A DNA stretch of 64,000 nucleotides, taken from Drosophila miranda (lineage: Eukaryota > Arthropoda > Insecta > Diptera > Drosophilidae). A model generated the notes under the pieces. It made no database searches and was not told the origin of the DNA. It saw only the letters and a program-made list of their open reading frames with translations. The DNA lies in the NCBI RefSeq assembly GCF_003369915.1, contig NW_022881603.1, forward strand, positions 22,627,515 through 22,691,514, in the 5' to 3' direction. The position numbers and the translations under genes are program-made. Positions 1 to 10,275 of this stretch are shown piece after piece; positions within the stretch are counted from its first letter, which is position 1; each line of letters starts with the position of its first letter.

Positions 1-494
1 GTTCTTAATTCTATGATCGAAGTTTTATTGAATTGGTTCCCCTCGCACTCCCTCCTACTCCTACTACTACCTTGGCCAGCGGCCAGCTCACCCGCGGATC
101 CGGCGCCTGTGTTCCCGCAGCTCCTCCATACTCTTCTCTCCTCTCTGGCGCGCGGCCGTTCAACACTTTTTTTTTTCTCTTCACTTCGATGTCCGCGACG
201 TTCCGTCTTCGCTCACTTCCCAGAATCGACTCCTTCTCTCGCTACGGTCGCTCGACGTTCTCGCCACGCCTCGCGCTCGTTTTCGGGCCAACGGGACTTT
301 TCCGAAAGAGCTCCGCTCTGCTGCCGGCTGAGCATGGCTCCCTCTCCTCGCCGTCTTCTTTGCGGTTGTTCCGTGTGAGCTGGCCGTTTGGCGGGATTTC
401 GGCTATGCAAAACATAACTAGCTTATTTACTACTATAGCATATGGTTGTGAGTAATCCAATTATTAATATTATTATTATTATTCTTGTTACTAT

Positions 495-520
495 GTGAGG
501 GTCCCAGTATGGGTCCTCAC
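495..520. repeat. Short inverted repeat (hairpin)
   Basis: GTGAGG-GTCCCA and TGGGT-CCTCAC form near-perfect inverted arms around GTA. There is no surrounding gene; it may be a regulatory or structural element of a transposon. Confidence 0.6.
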
Positions 521-641
521 ACCGGTACCGGCTATTGGTGTCCACCGACCGGCAGGAGGTATTCCGGGCTAGGTATTAAGAAGAAAAGAAGAGTAGAGAA
601 GAAGAATGGAGAAGAAAGTAACTGAAAACAAACATACCAGT

Positions 642-663
642 AAAAAAAAAAAAAAAAAAAAAA
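642..663 (+). repeat. Poly(A) tract
   Basis: An uninterrupted run of 22 A residues follows an A/G-rich segment (581-640). It could be a retroposed poly(A) tail or simple sequence; no target duplication was identified. Confidence 0.8.
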
Positions 664-882
664 GCTCCTATGCGAACTATCGGTAAGGGGGAATCGAACC
701 AATCGCGCTCATCGGAGAGGTACGGCAACACCGCAAGGCGTGTGGTCGAAAGAGGGCGACAGGGGGCACCCGGGTCGAGAACAAAGCACGCGCGCCGGTC
801 GCGCGGGGCTTTTGAAGCATCCCAAACCTGGGACGCGGAAAACCGGGGTTTTCCGCCAATAAAAGAAAGTGTGAAAAGGAAG

Positions 883-1778
883 TGTGAGGAAAGGTATTCC
901 CACACGTAGGGGGCAGTGCAGGGTTAAGCGCTAACGGCCGTTATCCGGGGATATCCGGAGGCGGCGAATTCCCGAGGAGAGCTCTCCCGGGGACCCAAGA
1001 TGAGAGGGGAGGACCCCTGGAGAGAGAGCCGCGGGATGACGGGATCGGGCCGGCAGTGGCCCAGCGCATGACCAAATATGGTCATGAGATCACGCCACCA
1101 GCCAGGTCCCGTTGAAAAGCGACAAGGGAATGAAGGAACGCCGATGGAAAAATACGGGCACCGCATGGCGGAAAGTGCCGTTAGCGCCAGGCGGCATCGG
1201 CGGCGCTGACGCAGAAGCGAGCCTATAAGAGGAGGGCCGCGACCAGGAACAGGGGACAGTCAGCAAACGGAGCTAGCAAGAGTGAAGTGCACAGTGAGCG
1301 ACAAGAGTGAGACCAAGCGAAGGGAAAAGAGCGTTAGAAAGCGAACACGTTGTGTGAGGATTGAGAGGCGGACTCGAGCGTGCAGCCAAGAGCCAAAGAC
1401 CCCAATCCCTTGAACCAACGGTGCCACGCTTGACGCGCAACCCACCAGGAGTGAGGCACCCTCGGGCCGCAAAGCCAAGGGAGTCGAGTGAGAGCGAACG
1501 CGTCAGGCGCCTGACTGAGAGGCGGATTTGGGCCACGTGCCAAGAATCGCTAGCCCCAGTCAGTAGAGCCGGCGGTGCCACGCTCGGCGACGCCGTGGGG
1601 GGCCCAGGGAGCGACACGCTCATCGAACCACGGAGGAAAACCACGAGGAGAACCCGCACCGGAGTCGGAATAGCGTAAGATAGACTTAAGATACCAATAA
1701 AGCATACTAGCATACCAGTACAAGACCCAACCCGTGCCTTCTTACTTGTCGTCGGGGCAACATACAAATATTGTTGCA
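883..1778 (+). mobile_element. Long terminal repeat of gypsy-like element 1, plus orientation
   Basis: It begins TGTGAGGAAAGG after a purine-rich tract and ends near TATTGTTGCA, so it has the TG...CA form of an LTR. Its start is repeated in inverse orientation at 7891-7722, and its last ~520 bases are repeated inverted at 3600-3131. AATAAA lies near 1697. The right end may extend a few bases further, because GCGAG follows both this copy and the inverted one. It abuts the gag copy at 1785 in opposite orientation, so it is not the ordinary LTR of that gag. Confidence 0.75.
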
Positions 1779-1784
1779 GCGAGC

Positions 1785-3110
1785 CTACCGACCGCTGAGC
1801 CAGCCCAGCTGCATCAGACGGGAAGAGAACGGAACGTTACAACCGCACCTCCAGCAGAATGTTATAGGTCGGCCATCGCATGCTTGTGCCCAATGGCGGT
1901 CACTTCCACATCGTCGACACGCCTGGGCTGGGTTTTTCCCGAACCCAGCCTCTATGTTCGTGTTCGCTTGGTCGTCCCGCCGCGTTGGGACCGGCCTTTT
2001 TTCCCTTGTCGAATCAGAGCTGGCTGTCGTGTCGCCCTGGCAGCAGCGACATATCTCCGTTACTGCCGGACGAGCGAACGGATTGTTTGCTTTTGCCTTA
2101 TTCGCCGGACACTCCCGTTGGAACTCCAGCCGGTCCCTCTCCAGAGCCTCAAACTCGTCGGCCAGCGTCATCATGTGATCCAGGTCTCTGCACCTATGTG
2201 GCCGGATGAACACCCTCAGATCGGGCATGCTGTTGTCTCTAATGAGCTCCAACTGCTCTTCGGGCGTGCATTTTAGTGGCCGCATAAGGGTCTGCATCTC
2301 CACCATGTAGTCCTTGAATGGCTCTCCCCATCTTTGCTTCCTCAACCTCACCTCCTGGAGTAATTTTTCAAAATACCCCTCGGCAGGAAGTATGCTTGGA
2401 AGCTACGCGCAAATGCGTCCCATGTCTGCCACTGCCTGTTGTTGGCTACAAAACACATGAGCGCCCGACCCTTTAGCAGCTCAGGCATGGCTCGCGGAAT
2501 TAGATTCAACTCCAACCCGTACATGTCGGCTGACCACTCGATCTGTTCCAGGAACTCGAGTGGTTTCGCCCTGACCTGCTTGGCGACGTGGGCAAAACTC
2601 GAACTGGGCGGTCTCGTGGTTTGTTCATCTAGTCCCCGTCGACGATCCTCCCCTGCTCTCCCTTCTTCCAATCCCTGTGGGTTTCTCGCGCCCCCTTGCT
2701 CCGGCTGTGCTGGCCTGGTTGGCCTCTCCCCACTCTCTGCCCGCGGTCGGCTAGGCGCCCGGCTTTTCACCGGGACCGCCAGGCTCGCGATGAGCTCCTC
2801 TGGGGTTTCGGACGGCCGTCTCCACAGCGTTACTTGCTCCGCACTCGCCGGCAGCGTCAGGCGCTCGTCTGGATCCGCCCCGTCCTCCACTTGGGCCGCG
2901 GTCACGGCTCCTCCCGCCTTCATCTCCCAGGCCTCGAGCGCGTCCGCATACTCCGGTTCCTCTCCGTGTTTCTCTATCCACTCCTTGAAGATTCGGCGCA
3001 TCTCGGTCAGAGTGCCTTCCAATCGAAGACCGCACGCCCGCGCGCACTGGACCAAGTCCTCTTTCCTCAATGAATGAACCCATCGTCGGCTCCTCATTTT
3101 TATGCCCTCG
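1785..3110 (-). pseudogene. gag of gypsy-like element 1, copy A (frameshifted)
   Basis: The gag polyprotein builds the retrotransposon particle. The minus strand reads a charged N-terminal region, a capsid-like region (about 2350-2570) and a CCHC zinc knuckle of form CRRCGSDRHWAQAC near 1880-1920. It is over 95% alike by eye to copy B at 6446-7630, but differs by clear lesions. One C of a CCCCC run near 2378 is missing, which shifts the frame. About 28 bases near 2572 that copy B keeps are absent. Copy A keeps ~66 bases (about 2980-3047) that copy B lost. It lies between inverted LTR pieces (883-1778 and 3131-3600). The similarity is to Osvaldo/Ulysses-type gag by recollection only. Confidence 0.8.
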
Positions 3111-3130
3111 CGATACCTCGCTGCCCTCGC

Positions 3131-3600
3131 TGCAACAATATTTGTATGTTGCCCCGACGACAAGTAAGAAGGCACGGGTTGGGTCTTGTACTGGTATGCT
3201 AGTATGCTTTATTGGTATCTTAAGTCTATCTTACGCTATTCCGACTCCGGTGCGGGTTCTCCTCGTGGTTCTCCTCCGTGGTTCGATGAGCGTGTCGCTC
3301 CCTGGGCCCCCCACGGCGTCGCCGAGCGTGGCACCGCCGGCTCTACTGACTGGGGCTAGCGATTCTTGGCACGTGGCCCAAATCCGCCTCTCAGTCAGGC
3401 GCCTGACGCGCTCGCTCTCACTCGACTCCCTTGGCTTTGCGGCCCGAGGGTGCCTCACTCCTGGTGGGTTGCGCGTCAAGCGTGGCACCGTTGGTTCAAG
3501 GGATTGGGGTCTTTGGCTCTTGGCTGCACGCTCCGCTGCACTCTTGTCGCTCACTGTGCACTTCACTCTTGCTAGCTCCGTTTGCTGACTGTCCTTCTTT
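3131..3600 (-). mobile_element. Partial LTR of gypsy-like element 1, minus orientation
   Basis: This is the inverted copy of 1253-1778, with a ~70-base internal deletion near 3535. It contains only the 3' part of the LTR: the TGTGAGG start and first ~370 bases are missing. It joins directly to the end of integrase (3599) on one side and to the leader of gag copy A on the other. It therefore acts as both the 3' LTR of the upstream element and the 5' LTR of copy A, as in a tandem or recombined insertion. Confidence 0.75.
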
Positions 3601-4618
3601 AGGTTACAAATGACCGGGACACGAAATCCATTATGGTGTAGGGCCCGTCATATTTCGGGGCCAGTTTTGCCGCAAACCCTTCGGCCGCGTTGGATAGATG
3701 GTGTTGCTTGGCCCATACCTTGTCTGCAATCGTGGGTTTCCACGCTCTCCTCCTCAGGTTATAATACCTCGCCTGGTCCTGCGCCGCTCTTTCGAGATTC
3801 CGCCTCACCAGTTGAAACACCTCTCTCAACTTGGCCGCGTTCTCGTCCGGAGTGTGCGTGCCCTGTCCTGTGCCAAGCGCTTCGTCATCGTATAGAGCCT
3901 TTGGTAGCCTCGGCTCTCTCCCTTGGACCACGAACGCCGGCGAGTACCCGGTGGATTCGGACACCCCTGAATTTACGGCCAACATTATCTCTGGCCATTT
4001 CTCATCCCAGTTCCTCTGGTTCCCTTCGGTGAACTGAGCTATCATAGTTTTCACTGTCCGGTTAGTTCGCTCCGTCGGGTTCTCCTGCGGCGTGTACGGG
4101 GCCGTGAACTGATGCCGTACACCCATCTGCTCCAAAAACCTCTTAAAAGCTCTACTGGTGAACTGGACGCCATTATCCGTGATCACCACCCTCGGCACGC
4201 CAAACCGGGACACGATGAGCTCTCGGAACGCTTTCGTTAGTGCTTCCGCAGTGGCCTTTCTCAAGGGGACCAACTCGGTCCATTTCGAGAACCGATCCAC
4301 CATCACCAATAACATGGCATTCCCATGCTTTGACCTGGGCAGAGGGCCCACGAAGTCGGCACACACCGTTGCCCACGGCTCTTCTGGCACTTGTGTCAGC
4401 ATTTTCCCGGCCGCCTGCAGTTGACTTGGTTTGTAGCGTATGCAGCTTTCACACTTTCTCACGTATGTCCTCACATCTCGGTGCATCCCCGGCCAGTAGT
4501 ATCGGGCGGCTACTCGGGCCATCGTCCTTCTGCCGCCCGCGTGCCCCGCCTCCGGCGAGTCGTGATTCTCTCTTATAACTCTCTCTCTCTTAGATCCTTC
4601 GGTACGCATAACTTCCAT
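3599..4618 (-). pseudogene. Integrase region of gypsy-like element 1
   Basis: About 340 codons are open. The order is an HHCC zinc-binding part (HDSPEAGH near the start, then CESC), a DDE catalytic core (D in CADFVGPL, D in VITDNG, E in NPTERTN) and a C-terminal tail ending abruptly at the LTR fragment. Integrase joins the element cDNA to chromosomal DNA. It is out of frame with the upstream RNase H part (4573-5205), so the polyprotein is broken by a frameshift near 4600. The core residues are intact. The C-terminus is probably truncated, since no spacer or polypurine tract lies before the LTR fragment. Confidence 0.85.
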
Positions 4619-6480
4619 GATGCTATCTCCTCTTCTCCAGCCCGGTGCGGGATGTGCCGGTATATCCGGCCTGCTTCCTCGACGTAATCCGGATATTTCC
4701 TCGGTTCCGTCCTCATCCTCTCTTTGACCTTTTTAATCCATCCGCACTCTGCCTCCGGTTCGTGTCCCTTTTCTGCTTCCTCCTCGGTGGTTCTCAGGCA
4801 TCGCTCCGCCAATGGCTGTCGGGACAGTGCATCCGCCACTACGTTCAGCTGCCCTTTCCTATATGCCACTTCGAAGTCGTATTGTTGTAGCTCCAGCGCC
4901 CACCTGGCGATCCTCCCTGTTGGGCTCTCGATGCTGTTCAACCATTTCAACGCCATGTGATCCGTGACCACCTTGAAATGGTATCCCTCCAGATAGGGCT
5001 TTAGCTTTCTTATAGCCCATACAATGGCCAGACACTCCTTTTCAGTCGCCGAATAGTTCTTTTCTGCGCTATTCAGAGTCCTACTTGCGTATGAGATGAC
5101 CCTCTCGCCCTTCTCCGTCTCTTGCGTCAGGATCGCCCCCAGTCCGTAGTCGCTGGCGTCCGTCTGGAGCACGAATTTCTTTGAGAAATCTGGGCATGCC
5201 AACACCGGATCTGCTGTCAGCCGATTTTAAACGTCCTCGAACGCTTGTTGCTGTTCCGTTGACCATTCCCACTTGGCCTTCTTCTTCAGCAAAGTGCTGA
5301 GGGGCTGCACCAACGTGGCGAATCCCTTTACGAAACGCCGGTACCAGGAGGCCACGCCCAAGTATTGTCGTAGCTCTTTGACACTCGCTGGCGGCTGCAA
5401 CTCCTTAATGGCCGCCACTTTCTCGGGATCGGTGCAGATTCCGTCTCCCGTTACAAAATGCCCCAGGTATCGTAGCTCCTTCCTAAAAAATTGACACTTG
5501 TCCACATTTAGGCGCAAGTTGGCGTTCTTCAACCGTCGAAAAACTTATTCGAGGTTGCGCTTGTGCTCCTCCTCGGTACGGCCGATGACAATGATGTCGT
5601 CTTGGTACGCGAACGCGTGTGGCATCATCTCGGGGCCTATCACCTGGTCCAATGCCCTCTGAAACGTAGCCGAGGCTGAGTGGAGTCCGAATGCCATCAC
5701 CTTCCACTGGAACAGCCCTTTGCCGGGCACCGTGAACGCGGTGAACTTTCTACTGCCTTCCTCCAGTGGTATTTGCCAATATCCGTCCTTTAAGTCCAAG
5801 CTACTGATGAACCGTGCCTCCCTGAGCTGGTGCAAAATATAGTCTATTCTTGGCATGGGGTACGCATCCTTGATGTACTTCGCGTTTATCTGTCTGAAGT
5901 CCACGCATAATCTCCACTTTCCCGTCTTCTTTTTGACCATCACGATGAGTGAACTGTACGGGCTCTTCGATGGCTCAATACACCCTCTTTCCAGCAGTTC
6001 GTCAACCTGTTGGTTGATTTCGGCTTGCATCTTGGGATTTTTGGGATAGTAGCGCTGTTTTACCGGCTGTGCATCACTCATAGAGATCGTGTGTGTAGCT
6101 ATGTTCGACACTCCCTTCAGTTCTCGGAACTCTTCCAACTCCTTTGCCAGGAAGTTTTCAACCGATCCCTCCTCCGCTCGCGTTCCGTCGGATGCGGGCT
6201 CGACAGACCTTCCCGTGTTCGCTACCACCGCCACTGACAGCTTCTCCTCCAACCGCCCCTGGCGGTGGCCTCTCGCCGGGATCACAATCCTGTGTCCCGC
6301 ACAGGTCACCTCTGCTCCGACCGCGGCGAGGAAATCCCATCCCAGAACCAGCTCATCTATTACTCCGGGCAACACGAGAAGAACGATCTTGTCCCCGAAG
6401 GCCAGCTCCACCTCGATCTGGGAATTGATTTCCCGGCTGCGTCCGTCAGCCAGCCGCACCAGCTTGGCGGTCACTTCCAC
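4573..6480 (-). pseudogene. Protease (partial), reverse transcriptase and RNase H of gypsy-like element 1
   Basis: The minus strand reads the C-terminal part of an aspartic protease (about 6480-6290, LVLGWDFLA). The reverse transcriptase follows, with LCVDFRQIN, LDLKDGYWQIPL and a YQDD box near 5600 (most gypsy elements have YLDD). RNase H follows with TDASDYGLG, ATEKECLAIVWA and TDHMALKWL. In-frame stops occur at about 5545 and 5227. The protease active-site DTG/DSG is absent, because the gag-protease junction near 6470 is deleted. The element is therefore not autonomous. Confidence 0.88.
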
Positions 6481-7630
6481 ATCGTCGACACGCCTGGGCT
6501 GGGTTTTTCACGAACCCAGCCTCTATGTTCGTGTTCGCTTGGTCGTCCCGCCGCGTTGGGACCGGCCTTTTTTCCCTTGTCGAATCATAGCTGGCTGTCG
6601 TGTCGCCCTGGCAGCGGCGACATATCTCCGTTACTGCCGGACGAGCGAACGGATTGTTTGCTTTTGCCTTATTCGCCGGACACTCCCGTTGGACCTCCAG
6701 CCGGTCCCTCTCCAGAGCCTCAAACTCGTCGGCCAGCGTCATCATGTGATCCAGGTCTCTGCACCTATGTGGCCGGATGAACACCCTCAGATCGGGCATG
6801 CTGTTGTCTCTAATGAGCTCCAACTGCTCTTCGGGCGTGCATTTTAGTGGCCGCATAAGGGTCTGCATCTCCACCATGTAGTCCTTGAATGGCTCTCCCC
6901 ATCTTTGCTTCCTCAACCTCACCTCCTGGAGTAATTTTTCAAAATACCCCCTCGGCAGGAAGTATGCTTGGAAGCTACGCGCAAATGCGTCCCATGTCTG
7001 CCACTGCCTGTTGTTGGCTACAAAACACATGAGCGCCCGACCCTTTAGCAGCTCAGGCATGGCTCGCGGAATTAGATTCAACTCCAACCCGTACATGTCG
7101 GCTGACCACTCGATCTGTTCCACGAACTCGAGTGGTTTCGCCGTTCCGTCGAACCGAAACGACCACTCCCTGACCTGCTTGGCGACGTGGGCAAAACTCG
7201 AACTGGGCGGTCTCGTGGTTTGTTCATCTAGTCCCCGTCGACGATCCTCCCCTGCTCTCCCTTCTTCCAATCCCTGTGGGTTTCTCGCGCCCCCTTGCTC
7301 CGGCTGTGCTGGCCTGGTTGGCCTCTCCCCACTCTCTGCCCGCGGTCGGCTAGGCGACCGGCTTTTCACCGGGACCGCCGGGCTCGCGATGAGCTCCTCT
7401 GGGGTTTCGGACGGCCGTCTCCACAGCGTTACTTGCTCCGCACTCGCCGGCAGCGTCAGGCGCTCGTCTGGATCCGCCCCGTCCTCCACTTGGGCCGCGG
7501 TCACGGCTCCTCCCGCCTTCATCTCCCAGGCCTCGAGCGCGTCCGCATACTCCGGTTCCTCTCCGTGTTTCTCTATCCACTGGACCAAGTCCTCTTTCCT
7601 CAATGAATGAACCCATCGTCGGCTCCTCAT
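6446..7630 (-). pseudogene. gag of gypsy-like element 1, copy B (3' truncated)
   Basis: It is open for ~394 codons from ATG at 7630, shortly after the primer binding site. It has a charged N-terminus, a proline/arginine-rich linker, and a capsid-like region (WSADMYGLELN, FEKLLQEVRLRKQRWG). It ends inside the zinc knuckle: after CRRCGSDR the reading runs straight into protease-region sequence, so the CCHC knuckle and the protease start are deleted. Compared with copy A it lacks ~66 bases near 7580. That deletion is flanked by CACT on both sides in copy A, suggesting microhomology-mediated loss. Confidence 0.85.
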
Positions 7631-7701
7631 TTTTATGCCCTCACGATACCAAACTCAATACCGCCCTTCCCAAATGCACTTTGTCTTTTGCTTGTCGAGA
7701 G

Positions 7702-7718
7702 GCCCCACGTTGGGCGCC
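7702..7718 (-). promoter_or_regulatory. tRNA-Lys primer binding site of gypsy-like element 1
   Basis: The plus strand reads GCCCCACGTTGGGCGCC, the 3' acceptor-side sequence of eukaryotic tRNA-Lys (CUU). The minus strand is thus the complementary primer binding site, downstream of the LTR fragment 7891-7722 and upstream of gag. The same site occurs in gypsy-like element 2 (16218-16235). Confidence 0.85.
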
Positions 7719-7721
7719 TGC

Positions 7722-7891
7722 CGGCCCGATCCCGTCATCCCGCGGCTCTCTCTCCAGGGGTCCTCCCCTCTCATCTTGGGTCCCCGGGAGAGCTCTCCTC
7801 GGGAATTCGCCGCCTCCGGATATCCCCGGATAACGGCCGTTAGCGCTTAACCCTGCACTGCCCCCTACGTGTGGGAATACCTTTCCTCACA
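7722..7891 (-). mobile_element. 5' LTR remnant of gypsy-like element 1
   Basis: It starts at 7891 with TGTGAGGAAAGG and matches 883-1055 in inverse orientation. It stops after GGGCCGGCA, where most of the LTR is deleted and the primer binding site follows directly. Confidence 0.8.
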
Positions 7892-8045
7892 ATATATATA
7901 TTTCAATAAATCCCTAATCATATAATTAAATTCTTGAAGGGGGGTTTTCTTAACTTATAATTAAATTCATTTTTTTGATGTGTCTCGATAGCTTAATATA
8001 TATGTAAAGAATTGAAAAGAAATATTAGGAAAAATAAAGATTTAA
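7892..8045. other. AT-rich spacer
   Basis: AT-rich sequence with short T and A runs and no reading frame. It separates the gypsy-like element from the first DINE copy. Confidence 0.6.
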
Positions 8046-9165
8046 CGAGGGGGAACGTTGTGAGTTGCTGCGGACACCGCAACTCTACAGTTATACCCGA
8101 TACTAAGTCAGAATGGCTCTCCTCCGGCAGACGCCGCTAATATTAAACGACACGACAAAGAGTGCGTGCCAGAGAGACAGAAAATCAGTCTGAGCGTGAC
8201 GTCGGGCGCTGCGTAGCCACTGCAAATTGATTTGTTCCTATTGGCTATAAAAATGATCTGATCTGATCCAGATTCAGCAAGATTCTGATAGAAATGGTCA
8301 TTATCTATGATTCTGCGTTTTTAGTTTTCTCGAATGTGCAATATTGTGGATGCAACAGATTTTCGTCCTTTGTGTGGGCGGAACGGGGTAGGGTGAAATT
8401 TTGAGATACACGTTTTATAGTTAGATCTAACAGGAGTGCGGATACCAAATTTGGTTACTCTAGCCTTAATAGTCTCTGAGATTTTTGAATATCCCCAGAT
8501 TTTCGTTCTTTGCGTGGGCGGAAGGGGGTGTGGCGAAATTTTGAAACAAACTCGTTTCGGTCCGATATATTAGGAGTGTGGATACCAAATTTGGTTGCTT
8601 TAGCCTTTGTAGTCTCTGAGATCTAGGCGCTAATGTTTTACTCTAAGCAAAGCCGCCTATGCTACGTGTGTGTTAGAGAGAGACAGGGCGAGAAAAAATG
8701 AAATTGTTTTCTTGATGCTGGCTATAATAATAATACGATCCAATTCAGATTACGCAGTCTTAAAGATATGGTCATTCTCTACAATTCTACGTTTTTGGTT
8801 TTCTCATATCTTTGAAATTGTGAATGCCACAGATTTTCGTCCTTTGTGGGGGCGGAAGTGGGCGGGGCGAAGTTTTGAAATATTTTTGTAGCAGTGACAT
8901 ATCACAGAAGTCTGGGTCCAAAACATCGTTGCTCTAGCTCTTATAGTCTTTGAGCACTAGGCGCTGAAGGGGACGGACAGACGGACGGCCGGACAGACAG
9001 ACAGACGGACAGACAGACATGGCTCAATCGACTCGGCTATTGATGCTGATCAAGAATATATATACTTTATGGGGTCGGAAACGATTCCTTCTGGACGTTA
9101 CACACATCCACTTTTACCACAAATCTAATATACCCCATTACTCATTTTGAGTATCGGGTATAAAA
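8046..9165 (+). mobile_element. DINE-1-like Helitron-related element, copy a (full length)
   Basis: It begins CGAGGGGGAACGTTGTG and ends GAGTATCGGGTATAA. A 5' hairpin (GAGTTG...CAACTC) is followed by TTATACCCGATACT, which is the exact inverse of the 3' terminus AGTATCGGGTATAA. Three internal modules carry ATTTTCGTCCTTTG-type boxes. A GGACGGACAGAC microsatellite and a 3' hairpin (ATACTCA-TTT-TGAGTAT type, one base altered here) follow. There is no coding capacity. This is the organisation of non-autonomous DINE-1/ISX-ISY/SGM elements of drosophilids. Confidence 0.88.
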
Positions 9166-9255
9166 ATGACCATCATTTATGGGTAACAGATTCTAAAGGG
9201 GTAAGAGGTACCAATACATTATGGTTACGGATATATAAAGGTGATATCAATAGAA

Positions 9256-10275
9256 AAATATATGTAACACGCAGGTTATTTCCCAGCTCAGTGCATATAT
9301 GTACTTGTTCTTATTTACAAACTCACAGCGCTTTTGGTAGGCTAGTACCGTTTATTCCATCCGTGATCGTTGAGCTCAATGATGACGTTGGTGTATACTT
9401 CTTAGGAAAAGAAAAGATATTTAATACGAGTATATATGCACGTGAGCGTACTAGAGTGTACTGCTTTGTAATCTCAAGAAAAATTAATGTTGCTCTCATA
9501 CCCATTAGTTTCCAAAAACCATTATGTTGGCTGGGTTACATAACTAACTATAAAACTGTATACATCGTGTGACGAAAGAGAATGGTTTTAGCCTGGCACA
9601 TGAAATCTAGAGTAAAAAGGGGCGTGTGTTACATCAACGAGTAACTACGATCCTCTATTGACGTGGTCGAGAAACATGTCAGCCAGGCTGAGTAGGACAG
9701 CGCCTCCGGAAGTATCCAACAATAATGCAATCAATTCGAGTTCATTATTGGGTGTCGCTGGCGCAGCTAAATCAGTTGACGATGGGGTACATTAGCTCCT
9801 TAGCTTGACTTCAGGTTGCCGATCCGATTCGACGTCGGTCTGCGGACTACACTTTCATTGGAGGCTCGATAACGGGTGGCATCAATGACGCCAAAAATAA
9901 AGTTCCGGAGGCGCCTCTTGGTTTTCGCCGTGCATCCACACGGTTGTTGAGGCTTTCGACAGACAACGCCAAGCTGCAGGTCTCGCTGTTCGGTGTTTTC
10001 CCGCGGGTTCACTACTGGTCTTTTCGATCCGCCCCACAACTCTCGTAGACCACACCGTATATGCACTTCTATGCAACTGATGATCGCACGAACAGTACCG
10101 TGGCTACGGGCCGCCGTCCTATAACACAAATTCTTATATATCTTATATATATATTACCACGAACACTTTCCAAACTAATCACGGACATACCAGCTAGGTT
10201 TTTCTTTACACTGCTTTCCTGGGTAAATCTCCTGATTCTCGGTCTTAATTGAAACTCAACTCAAGAGGTATGGAA
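9256..10275. repeat. Unidentified ~1 kb dispersed repeat, copy 1 (uninterrupted)
   Basis: It matches 18025-18312 plus 19419-20145 almost base for base, from ATATATGTAACACGC to CTCAAGAGGTATGG. The flanks differ: gypsy-like element 2 follows here, single-copy-like DNA follows copy 2. An open stretch on the minus strand (9800-10129, also 19671-19946) is conserved between copies, but no protein family is recognised. It is probably a transposon or an LTR with unrecognised ends. TGTAACACGC at 9262 has an approximate inverse, GCGTGTGTTACA, at 9622. Confidence 0.7.

Larger units (their letters stand above)
1..882 (+). other. Unassigned C/T-rich region, possibly the 3' end of a plus-strand LTR element
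   Basis: No convincing gene is visible. The stretch is C/T-rich at first, then carries a perfect-arm hairpin (495-520), a 22-base A run and a GC-rich segment ending in AATAAA (about 858-863). Its last ten or so bases (about 873-882, GAAAAGGAAG) are a purine run directly before a TGTGAGG LTR start. That is where a polypurine tract sits in an LTR retrotransposon. I therefore infer that this may be the 3' internal part of a plus-strand relative of the gypsy-like element to its right. The family cannot be named from sequence alone. Confidence 0.35.

Noticed and set aside
13-455. Overlapping open frames at the left edge
   Set aside because: C/T-rich low-complexity translation (Ser, Leu, Pro runs) without family features.
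2439-3077. Plus-strand frame opposite gag copy A
   Set aside because: Shadow of the GC-rich gag reading frame; the minus strand carries the zinc knuckle and capsid.
6446-7630. A host gene related to gag (domesticated)
   Set aside because: The LTR start, primer site and pol in order show an ordinary retrotransposon copy with deletions.
9147-9572. 141-codon plus-strand frame after DINE copy a
   Set aside because: It starts inside the DINE end and is broken in the second repeat copy (18025-18312).
9780-9900. Possible tRNA or small RNA gene in the ~1 kb repeat
   Set aside because: No cloverleaf or A/B box arrangement could be drawn; only the tRNA-complementary primer sites elsewhere are real.
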